Below, piece after piece: positions 11,972-17,751 of a stretch of 17,751 nucleotides of DNA. The stretch comes from Burkholderiales bacterium (GTDB taxonomy: Bacteria; Pseudomonadota; Gammaproteobacteria; Burkholderiales; SG8-39): assembly GCA_020846575.1 (NCBI GenBank), contig JADLDQ010000392.1, positions 1 to 17,751 on the forward strand. The letters are read 5' to 3'. Position numbers and translations under genes: made by a program. The notes under the pieces are model-generated. The model saw only the letters and a program-made list of their open reading frames with translations. It was not told the DNA's origin and did no database searches. Position 1 is the stretch's first letter; the number at the start of each line of letters is the position of its first letter.

Positions 11972-13942
11972 TCAGATCCTTACGCCCAGCCGGAAGCCCT
12001 CGTGGATGGCGGCGTCCAGCCCCCGCGGCATGATCGCATCGCCGCAGCCGTGAAGCTCATCCACCATCCACTCGAACTCGCGGAAGAGTTCCTGGTTCGA
12101 CCGGCGCGGGCCCGCGGCCACCACGCTGTCGGCCGGCACGAAGGTCTCGGCGCCCTTCGCGTCCGCCACGGCCACGCCGTCTGCCGCGATGCGCACCGGT
12201 CGCGACGAGGTGAGCGTGCGGATGCCCAGCTCCTCGACCCAGGCCGAGTGCCGCCACTTGAACGAGGGCATGACGTCGCCCCCGATGCGCTTGTCCTCCT
12301 CCACCACCGTGACCTCGGCCCCGCCGCGCGCCAGCGATTCGGCGAGCGCAAGGCCTACCTTGCCGCCGGAGAGCACCACCACGCGCCGCCCCACCGCCAC
12401 GCGGCCGGCGGCGAGCGCCAGCGCGTCCACCAGCAGCTGTGCGCCCGGCAGCGCCGCGTACGCGCCGCGGTCGATGCGCGCGCCGGCCGCGACCACGCAG
12501 ACGTCGAACCGGTGCAGGATGCTGCGCATGAACTTGGCGTTCGCCTCGGTGCCGAGCACGACCTCGACGCCGTGCTTGGCGGCCATGACCTCGTGGTGGC
12601 GGATCACCGAGGCGAGGTCCTCGGGCCGCGCGAGGTCGTGCGCGGCGTAGCCGGCCAGGGCGCCGCCGACTCGGTTTTCGCGCTCGTACACGGTGACCGC
12701 GTGGCCGCGGCGCGCGGCGGTGATGGCGCACTCCATCCCCGCGGGTCCGGCGCCGATCACCATCACGTTCTTCTTCACCGCCGCCGGCGTGACGTGGTAC
12801 TCGGGCTCCACCTCGTGGCCGAGGGCCGGGTTCATGGTGCAGGTATAGGGCAGGTCGCGGAACAGCCGGGAAAGGCAGTTGAGCGATCCGATGCAGCGGC
12901 GCACTTCGTGCAGCCGGTCCTCGGCGGCCTTGTGTACCAGTTCCGGATCCGCCAGCAGCGGGCGGCACACCTCCCAGAAGTCGAACTCGCCTCTGGCGAT
13001 GCATTCGTTGGCCATCACCGGATCGGGGAGGCGGTTGCCGAAGGCGATCGGGGTGGCGGGGAACATCGCCTTCGCCCGCGCGGCGAGGTAATTCCAGTGG
13101 CCGGGCGCAACGTCGCGACCGATAGAGGACTCGGGCGCCTCCTGCCAGCCGACGGTCACCGAGATCATGTCGGCGCCGGCGTCCACCGCCTGCTGCATCA
13201 GCTCGAAGCACTCCTCCTCGGTATTCCCGCCCCAGCGGTCCATCAGCTCCGCGCCGTTCAGGCGCACCACCAGCGGATGCTCGGGACTCGCCTGCTTGAT
13301 CGCGTCGATCAGCTCGCGCATGAAGCGGCCGCGGTTCTCGATCGAACCGCCGTACTCGTCGCTGCGCTGGTTGGTGAACCTGGAGTTGAAGGTCGCGAGC
13401 AGGTAGCCCATGAAGCTGGTGATCTCGGTGCCGTCGAAGCCGGCGCGCACCGAGCGCTCTGCCGCCTCGGCGTGCTCGCGTATGGTTTCGCGGATCTGCT
13501 CCCGGGTGATCTCGCGCGGCGGCCGGAAGTGCGGCAGGGTCTGCGGCACCACCGAGGGCTGGATACAGTAACCCAGGTCGATGCCGCCGTAGCGCCCGGC
13601 GTGCAGGATCTGCTGGATCGCCACCGCGCCGGCGTCGTGGATGTGACGCGCGATGATCTCGAACTGCGGCAGGAACTTGTCGTCGAACAGCGCGACCTGC
13701 CGGAAATACGCCTTGCCTTCGCCGCGCGGATCGGGGTAGGCGCCCTGGTTGGTGATGATGCCGCAGCCGGTGGCCGCGATCACGCGCATGCGCGCGAGTT
13801 CCCGCGGCGTGATGAAGCCGTCGCGGGTGTTGTAGTTGGACACGCAGCAGGCGCCGTACTTGATCATGTTCGGCGTGGCAAGGCGCCCGATGCGGCCCGG
13901 CTTGAAAAGGTGCGGGAGCTTCTCGACTCCGGGAAGCGTCAT
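11972..13942 (-). CDS. FMN/FAD/Fe-S old-yellow-enzyme reductase (2,4-dienoyl-CoA reductase / 2-enoate reductase class), with altered key residues
   Basis: This 656-residue protein has the FadH/trimethylamine-dehydrogenase layout. A TIM-barrel FMN domain spans 1-345 (IQQILHAGRYGG 109-120; GFDGTEITSFMGYLLATF with Y180 at the catalytic Tyr position; NQRSDEYGG). An Fe-S hinge (350-368) follows, then an FAD/NAD(P) domain from about 392 (GAGPAG 397-402). Known members use NAD(P)H to reduce conjugated enoyl/dienoyl-CoA; relatives reduce 2-naphthoyl-CoA. Two departures: the hinge reads C350-x2-S353-x2-C356-x11-C368, with Ser at the second ligand, and the GWHEA motif that carries the catalytic His of FadH reads GWQEA (Q267). 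ATG 13942 gives the normal N-terminus (MTLPGVEKLPHLFKPGRIG); upstream codons are non-homologous. It lies 199 bp after the UbiD gene, with its own possible promoter. Substrate unknown. Confidence 0.85.
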   Translation of the reverse strand: MTLPGVEKLPHLFKPGRIGRLATPNMIKYGACCVSNYNTRDGFITPRELARMRVIAATGCGIITNQGAYPDPRGEGKAYFRQVALFDDKFLPQFEIIARHIHDAGAVAIQQILHAGRYGGIDLGYCIQPSVVPQTLPHFRPPREITREQIRETIREHAEAAERSVRAGFDGTEITSFMGYLLATFNSRFTNQRSDEYGGSIENRGRFMRELIDAIKQASPEHPLVVRLNGAELMDRWGGNTEEECFELMQQAVDAGADMISVTVGWQEAPESSIGRDVAPGHWNYLAARAKAMFPATPIAFGNRLPDPVMANECIARGEFDFWEVCRPLLADPELVHKAAEDRLHEVRRCIGSLNCLSRLFRDLPYTCTMNPALGHEVEPEYHVTPAAVKKNVMVIGAGPAGMECAITAARRGHAVTVYERENRVGGALAGYAAHDLARPEDLASVIRHHEVMAAKHGVEVVLGTEANAKFMRSILHRFDVCVVAAGARIDRGAYAALPGAQLLVDALALAAGRVAVGRRVVVLSGGKVGLALAESLARGGAEVTVVEEDKRIGGDVMPSFKWRHSAWVEELGIRTLTSSRPVRIAADGVAVADAKGAETFVPADSVVAAGPRRSNQELFREFEWMVDELHGCGDAIMPRGLDAAIHEGFRLGVRI

Positions 13943-14044
13943 GGTCTCGGTCTCAACAGTGAATACCCGGGTACACAGGCGATCGACGGCAGATCGGAAG
14001 TTCGGTGAAGAGGCCGGAGGGGCCACACCGGAACGGACCGTGCG

Positions 14045-14073
14045 AATCTACCCTGCCGGGGCGCGAAACGCAA
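14045..14073 (-). promoter_or_regulatory. Weak candidate promoter of the reductase operon
   Basis: On the minus strand TTGCGT (complement of 14068-14073), 17 bp, then TAGATT (complement of 14045-14050) match the sigma-70 consensus at three and four of six positions. Predicted leader is about 95 nt. The weak -35, together with the paired repeats just upstream, fits an activator-dependent promoter. Confidence 0.3.
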
Positions 14074-14077
14074 AGGT

Positions 14078-14103
14078 TCTTGCCCCGCGAGTGTCTTGCC
14101 CCG
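14078..14103. repeat. Pair of 10-bp direct repeats upstream of the candidate reductase promoter
   Basis: TCTTGCCCCG occurs at 14078-14087 and 14094-14103, a 16-bp period. It lies 5 bp beyond the candidate -35, where activators bind. It is the clearest structure in the 199-bp gap between the UbiD and reductase genes; the rest of that gap is GC-rich without genes. Confidence 0.5.
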
Positions 14104-14141
14104 ATCGCGCCGCTCGCGCGCCGGCGGCGAAGGCGCGGCGC

Positions 14142-15698
14142 TCAGCCCGCCGCCGCGGGCTTGAGCAGGTAGCCGAACTTCTCCATTGCCCGCCGCGCCA
14201 CCTCGGGACTGGGCATGTTGACCCGCGGGAAGCGCTCGCGCCAGTGGAAGGGCCGGCAGGCGTCGATGATGGCCCGCGAGTTGGTGTTGTTGCCCTTGTC
14301 CTTCTCCTCGGGCGGGATGCGCGGATCGAGCGGCGTACTCCAGGTGTTGCGGATGATGTCGATGGAACTGGCCGGGTCCGAGCGGGTGCACATCGCCCAG
14401 ACGAGGTCCTCCAGGTTGCTCACGTCCACGTCGTCGTCCACCACGATCACGTACTTGCCGGCGTAGGCGCCCGCGTGGCACATCGCGGCCACGTGCCCCG
14501 CCTGCTTGGAGTGACCGGGGTAGCGCTGCCGGATCGATACGCCCAGCAGCAGTCGCGATCCGCCCACCTCGTGCGCCCACACCGCGGTCACGTCGGGCAC
14601 GCCCGCTTGCAGGACGTACTTGCGGATGAGCGCCGAGCGGGTGATGGCGCGGTAGCGCGCCTGCTCCTCGGGCGGGCGCTGCGGCGGGCAGCCGAGCAGG
14701 ATGGGATCGTCGCGGTGGTAGATCGCGGCGATGTCGAGCACCGGCTCCTCGCGTACGTCGCTGCCGTAGTAGCCGGTCCATTCGCCGAAGGGTCCCTCGA
14801 GCCTGCGCTTGCCCGGCTGCACCCAGCCTTCGATCGCGATCTCGGCGTTGGCCGGGATCGGCAGTCCGGTGACCCGGCCCTTCACCACCTTCACCGCCTT
14901 GCCGCGCAGCCCGCCGGCGATGTCCAGCTCGCATACCCCGTAGGGCATCTCGCTGCAGGCGACCAGAAACTGCAGCGGATCCCCACCGGCCACCACCACC
15001 ACCGGCATCGGTTCTCCGCGCGCCTGGTACTTGTCGCGGTGGATGCGGCCGTGCTTGCCCGGGGACATGTAGAAGCCGAGCGTCCTTGCATCGTGGATCA
15101 TCACGCGGTAGGTCCCGACGTTGATCCAGTTCTCCTCGGGGTCGCGGGTGATGTTGTAGCTGCCGGTTCCCACGTAGCGCCCGCCGTCGCCCTCGTGCCA
15201 CAGCGGCACCGGAAAGCGGGTGATGTCGATGTCCGCACCGGTGAGCACGTTCTCCAGGATCGGGCCGGATTCGACCCACTGGTGAGGAATCGGTTTCAGC
15301 TCGCGCATGTAGCTGTCGAGAAACGCCTGCGACAGCTCGAGCTTGCTGTACTCCAGCGGGAAGCCGAGCGTCATGTTCTTCCTTCGCCCGCCGAAGAAAT
15401 TGGTGAGCACGCGCTCGCCCTCGCGGCACCCGGGCACTTCGTCGAACAGCACGCAGGGCGCGTTCTCGTCGTGCTGCACCAGTTCCGCCGCCATGCCGAT
15501 GTCCTCCTGCCACGAGGCCCCCTTCACGTGGCGGATCTCCCCCAGCGCCTCGGCGCGCGCGATCCACTCGCGCAGGTCCTCGTAGGCGATACGGTGCGCC
15601 GGCGACGCACCCGGCGCCGGCGCTTCGCCGGCGCCGCTCTGCGCGGGAACACCCATCGGGCTGCCCATAGCGTCGGCAAGCTGCACGATCGCGCTCAT
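14142..15698 (-). CDS. UbiD-family prenylated-FMN-dependent (de)carboxylase
   Basis: This 518-residue protein has the full UbiD core. Visible blocks include GDGGRYVGTGSYNITRDPEE, NVGTYRVMIHD, PVVVVAGGDP and EGPFGEWTGYYG. R198, E301 and E306 match the Arg-Glu-Glu catalytic set of UbiD/Fdc enzymes in relative spacing. Known of the family: reversible decarboxylation of aromatic or unsaturated acids with prenyl-FMN made by UbiX; no ubiX is in this window. ATG 15698 has an excellent SD (AAGGAG, 6 nt upstream). The first 35 residues are a Gly/Ala/Pro-rich extension ahead of the fold. The gene is divergent from an IclR regulator and heads the series leading to the reductase operon. This suggests a catabolic aromatic (de)carboxylase rather than the ubiquinone UbiD. 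Substrate not readable. Confidence 0.88.
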   Translation of the reverse strand: MSAIVQLADAMGSPMGVPAQSGAGEAPAPGASPAHRIAYEDLREWIARAEALGEIRHVKGASWQEDIGMAAELVQHDENAPCVLFDEVPGCREGERVLTNFFGGRRKNMTLGFPLEYSKLELSQAFLDSYMRELKPIPHQWVESGPILENVLTGADIDITRFPVPLWHEGDGGRYVGTGSYNITRDPEENWINVGTYRVMIHDARTLGFYMSPGKHGRIHRDKYQARGEPMPVVVVAGGDPLQFLVACSEMPYGVCELDIAGGLRGKAVKVVKGRVTGLPIPANAEIAIEGWVQPGKRRLEGPFGEWTGYYGSDVREEPVLDIAAIYHRDDPILLGCPPQRPPEEQARYRAITRSALIRKYVLQAGVPDVTAVWAHEVGGSRLLLGVSIRQRYPGHSKQAGHVAAMCHAGAYAGKYVIVVDDDVDVSNLEDLVWAMCTRSDPASSIDIIRNTWSTPLDPRIPPEEKDKGNNTNSRAIIDACRPFHWRERFPRVNMPSPEVARRAMEKFGYLLKPAAAG

Positions 15699-15773
15699 CC
15701 TGTTCTCCTTGCGGCCCCGGAGCGCACACCGGTTCGCCCGGCGCTCAGCGCCGCGCAAGGGCTTTCGGCGTGG

Positions 15774-15790
15774 TCCATATAGTGAAATAC
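15774..15790. promoter_or_regulatory. AT-rich candidate IclR operator near the UbiD start
   Basis: TCCATATAGTGAAATAC stands out from very GC-rich surroundings and shares the pattern CCATAT-x2-TGA-x-AT-x-C with a second site at 15922-15938. On the minus strand it reads TTTCACTATATGGA, similar in shape to the imperfect palindromes bound by IclR proteins. It lies about 80 bp upstream of the UbiD start. Confidence 0.4.
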
Positions 15791-15920
15791 GCTTGCGGCT
15801 TATCCGGCAATCGAGCGCGCGGCCTGCGTCCCGGAGTCTGCGCCTTGCCGGGCGCACCGTGCTCTGGCACCATGCTAGCACTGCGGCCCGGCGGAGGCAG
15901 TGTCCGGGCGGCGAAAATGA

Positions 15921-15938
15921 TTCCATATTTTGATATTC
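15921..15938. promoter_or_regulatory. Second AT-rich candidate operator/promoter, upstream of the IclR gene
   Basis: TTCCATATTTTGATATTC contains an ATAT-TTTG-ATAT dyad and resembles the site at 15774. It lies 22 bp upstream of the regulator start, where bound protein would cover its promoter (GATATT at 15932 is a possible -10). Spacing to the other site is about 147 bp, so DNA looping is conceivable. The rest of 15699-15960 is featureless GC-rich DNA. Confidence 0.4.
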
Positions 15939-15960
15939 CGCCGCGCTGCGGGGGCGATGC

Positions 15961-16806
15961 ATGGACACGCGGGTCGGGGGCCGGGCCAAGGCAGTGCGCG
16001 CCGGGTCCACGGCGGGCGCCGGCGCGCGTCCCGCGGGCACACAGGCGCTGCAGCGCGCGGGGGGTATCGTGCGGCTGGTCGCCTCGCGCAGCCGCACCGG
16101 GATGCGCCTGGCCGAGGTCGTGAGGCACAGCGGTCTGGAGCGGCCCACGGCGCACCGCATCCTCCGGGGCCTGGTCGCCGAGGGGCTGCTCGCGCAGGAC
16201 GAACGCACGCGCACGTACAGCCTGGGGCCGCTGGTGTTCGAACTGGGCCTCGCCGCCGCGCCGCAGTTCAACCTCGCCGATATCTGCCGGCCTTCGCTCG
16301 CGCGTATCGCCGGCAAGACCGAAGATACCGTCTTTCTCTCGGTGCGCAGCGGCCACGATTCGGTGTGCATCGACCGCATGGAGGGCTCGTTCCCGATCAA
16401 GGCCCTGACCCTGGAGGTGGGCGCGCGCCGCCCGCTGGGGGCCGGGGCGAGCGGGCTGGCGATGCTCATGCCGCTGCCCGAGGAGTCCGTGCGGGAGATC
16501 GTGCGCGCCAACGCGGTGCGCCTGCTCGGCTACTACAAGCTCACCGTTCCGGCGCTGCTCGAGGCGCTCGCCCGTGCCCGCAGGCTGGGCTACGCCTGGA
16601 ACGACGCCTATCTCGCGGTCGGCGCGGCCACCGTCGGACTGCCGGTGGTGAACCGCTACGGGCAGGCGTTTGCCGCCATCACCGTGGGCGCTATCATCGC
16701 CCGCATGAACGAGCGGCGTCGCAGGCAGATCGTGTCCATCCTGCGCGCCGAGATCGCGCTGATCGAGAAGAGCATCAAAGGCGCCATCCAACCCCAGGGC
16801 GACTGA
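15961..16806 (+). CDS. IclR-family transcriptional regulator
   Basis: This 281-residue protein has a low-complexity N-terminal tail (1-28). An IclR winged helix follows (about 29-90; MRLAEVVRHSGLERPTAHRILRGLVAEGLL), then the GAF-like effector domain (about 100-275; DTVFLSVRSGHDSVCIDRMEG, RRPLGAGASGLAML, NRYGQAFAAITV). IclR proteins commonly control aromatic-acid catabolism and bind the pathway substrate. It is divergent from one UbiD gene, and a second UbiD gene starts 54 bp downstream on the same strand, so both are likely targets. ATG 15961 gives a complete fold; the usual family length is 250-280 residues. Start choice is moderately certain because the tail is not conserved in character. 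Confidence 0.88.
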   Translation: MDTRVGGRAKAVRAGSTAGAGARPAGTQALQRAGGIVRLVASRSRTGMRLAEVVRHSGLERPTAHRILRGLVAEGLLAQDERTRTYSLGPLVFELGLAAAPQFNLADICRPSLARIAGKTEDTVFLSVRSGHDSVCIDRMEGSFPIKALTLEVGARRPLGAGASGLAMLMPLPEESVREIVRANAVRLLGYYKLTVPALLEALARARRLGYAWNDAYLAVGAATVGLPVVNRYGQAFAAITVGAIIARMNERRRRQIVSILRAEIALIEKSIKGAIQPQGD

Positions 16807-16860
16807 AGGCGGCACACGCCGCGCACCCGGCATCACTCTCGAATACTGGAGAACAAGACC

Positions 16861-17751
16861 ATGAACGAGCCCGCCAAACCGCAAAACCTGAAATCCGGCG
16901 CGCAGGCCCCGGACGTCACCAGCCTGCGTTCGACGCTCGAATGGCTGCGCGCCGAAGGCCTGCTCGTGGAAACCGAGCGGGAGGTCGATCCCGACCTGGA
17001 GATCACGGGACTCCAGAAGCGCTTCGACGGCAGCATCCCGATCCTGTTCAACCGGGTGAAGGGCAAGCCCCATGCGCGGGCGGTGACCAACCTGTTCTCC
17101 GACATCCGGGTGGTGGACCGCATGTTCGGCTTCGCCGACGCGACCGACCGCACCCGGCGCCTGGCGCGCGCGCTCAACAACCCGCTCAAGCCGGTGGTGA
17201 TCGAGCAGGCGCAGGCGCCCTGCCAGGAGCACGTCCTCACCGGCGATCTCGACGTGAACCGATGGATCACCGCGATCCGCCATACCGCGCTCGAACCCGA
17301 GTTGACCATCGGCTCCGGGATCCGCTGCATCGCGGGTCCGTATTTCGACGGCGGCAGCGACCTCGGCTACAACCGCATGAACTTCCGCTGGGGCAACGTC
17401 GGCACCTTCCAGATCTCGCCCGGCTCGCACATGTGGCAGGTCTACACGCAGCACTACGACGACGACAAGCCGATCCCGATCACCATGTGCTTCGGCGTGC
17501 CGCCGGCGTGCACGCTGCTCGCGGGCGCGGGCTTCGACTACGTGATCCTCCCCAAGGGCTGCGACGAGATCGGCATCGCCGGGGCGGTGCAGGGACGGCC
17601 GGTGCGGCTGGTGAAGGCGCGCACCGTGGACGCCTTCGCGCTCGCGGACTCCGAGTACGTGCTGGAGGGCTACATCCACCCGCGCGACAAGCGCTACGAG
17701 ACGGGCGAGGCCGAGGCGAAGGGCGTTCAGGGCAAGACCTTCTTCCACCCC
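16861..17751 (+). CDS. Second UbiD-family protein, divergent subtype, 3' end cut by the window
   Basis: The frame opens at ATG 16861 (GGAG 9 nt upstream) and runs to the window edge without a stop, giving 297 residues. UbiD-type blocks are clear: a DLDVNRWITAI segment, GYNRMNFRWGNVGTFQISPGSH, ITMCFGVPPACTLLAGAGFDY, and LVKARTVDAFALADSEYVLEGYI. However, the usual EGPFGE motif after the LEG strand is replaced by RYETGEAEAKG. R172 is the probable equivalent of the catalytic Arg; acidic candidates are E280, E283 and E285. This places it in a separate UbiD branch from the divergent gene at 14142-15698. It probably forms an operon with the IclR gene and may be a paired subunit or a second decarboxylase. 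The remaining ~200 residues lie outside the window. Confidence 0.85.
   Translation, partial: MNEPAKPQNLKSGAQAPDVTSLRSTLEWLRAEGLLVETEREVDPDLEITGLQKRFDGSIPILFNRVKGKPHARAVTNLFSDIRVVDRMFGFADATDRTRRLARALNNPLKPVVIEQAQAPCQEHVLTGDLDVNRWITAIRHTALEPELTIGSGIRCIAGPYFDGGSDLGYNRMNFRWGNVGTFQISPGSHMWQVYTQHYDDDKPIPITMCFGVPPACTLLAGAGFDYVILPKGCDEIGIAGAVQGRPVRLVKARTVDAFALADSEYVLEGYIHPRDKRYETGEAEAKGVQGKTFFHP

Noticed and set aside
13964..13973. Perfect palindrome TACCCGGGTA in the reductase leader as an operator
   Set aside because: It is only 10 bp, with a GC-rich core that can arise by chance at this composition, and symmetry does not extend further.
11540..14008. Long plus-strand frame (822 codons) across the flavin reductase and its downstream genes
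   Set aside because: Shadow frame; composition is His/Arg/Ala/Val-rich without motifs, and the minus strand carries four overlapping real genes here.
13836..15782. Plus-strand frame (648 codons) opposite the UbiD gene
   Set aside because: No recognisable domain. It lies opposite a complete UbiD with catalytic motifs and a strong SD.
14142..16511. UbiD frame extended upstream to 789 codons
   Set aside because: The extension runs through the intergenic region and into the divergent IclR gene. ATG 15698 with AAGGAG gives the normal UbiD size.
15745..17748. Minus-strand frame (667 codons) opposite the IclR and second UbiD genes
   Set aside because: Shadow of two real plus-strand genes; no SD, and composition typical of antisense frames in GC-rich DNA.

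Overview
The window reads as chromosomal DNA from a GC-rich Gram-negative bacterium. It is most likely a betaproteobacterium of the Rhodocyclales/Burkholderiales type. Grounds: very high third-position GC, a two-partner secretion pair, a PaaX-type regulator beside a phenylacetyl-CoA oxidoreductase-like molybdoenzyme, and UbiD plus old-yellow-enzyme genes. This is the gene content of a facultatively anaerobic aromatic degrader. The taxonomic call is an inference from gene content. I see no rRNA, tRNA, IS element, integrase or CRISPR array.

Layout. (1) 1-2556, plus strand: the 3' end of a large YDG/MBG-repeat exoprotein (TpsA-like), followed without a gap by its outer-membrane TpsB/FhaC-type transporter. 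(2) 2582-3130, minus strand: a small exported protein of unknown function, then about 440 bp of non-coding DNA holding a 16-bp tandem repeat. (3) 3568-5098, minus strand: an FlK-type acyl-CoA thioesterase and a PaaX-family repressor, separated by five copies of a 21-bp repeat. (4) 5211-5254: a compact divergent promoter/operator with nested inverted repeats. It probably controls both the paaX-like gene and, to the right, a padBCD-like operon (5328-9725): molybdopterin catalytic subunit, four-cluster ferredoxin-like subunit and DmsC-type membrane anchor. These probably act together to oxidise phenylacetyl-CoA, or a similar aryl-acetyl-CoA, at the cytoplasmic face and pass electrons to quinone. 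The thioesterase could act on the acyl-CoA substrate or product. (5) 9765-10673, minus strand: an EamA/DMT exporter.

(6) 10756-17751 is a second catabolic-looking locus. On the minus strand, in transcription order: a UbiD decarboxylase, a 656-residue FMN/FAD/Fe-S old-yellow-enzyme reductase with two altered key residues, a 166-residue protein I do not recognise, a 72-residue rubredoxin-like zinc-ribbon protein and a ferritin-like protein. The last three overlap by 4 bp, and the trio starts 3 nt after the reductase stop. Divergently, on the plus strand, an IclR regulator is followed by a second, very different UbiD homologue cut by the window edge. The shared 262-bp intergenic region carries two AT-rich sites that resemble each other and may be IclR operators.

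The most interesting material is: the UbiD/reductase/split-rubrerythrin cassette; the altered residues of the reductase; the PaaX/thioesterase/molybdoenzyme arrangement with its nested operator; and the 21-bp repeat, which stays open as a Lys-rich heptapeptide repeat in the thioesterase frame. Functions are read from motifs only. No database search was possible.
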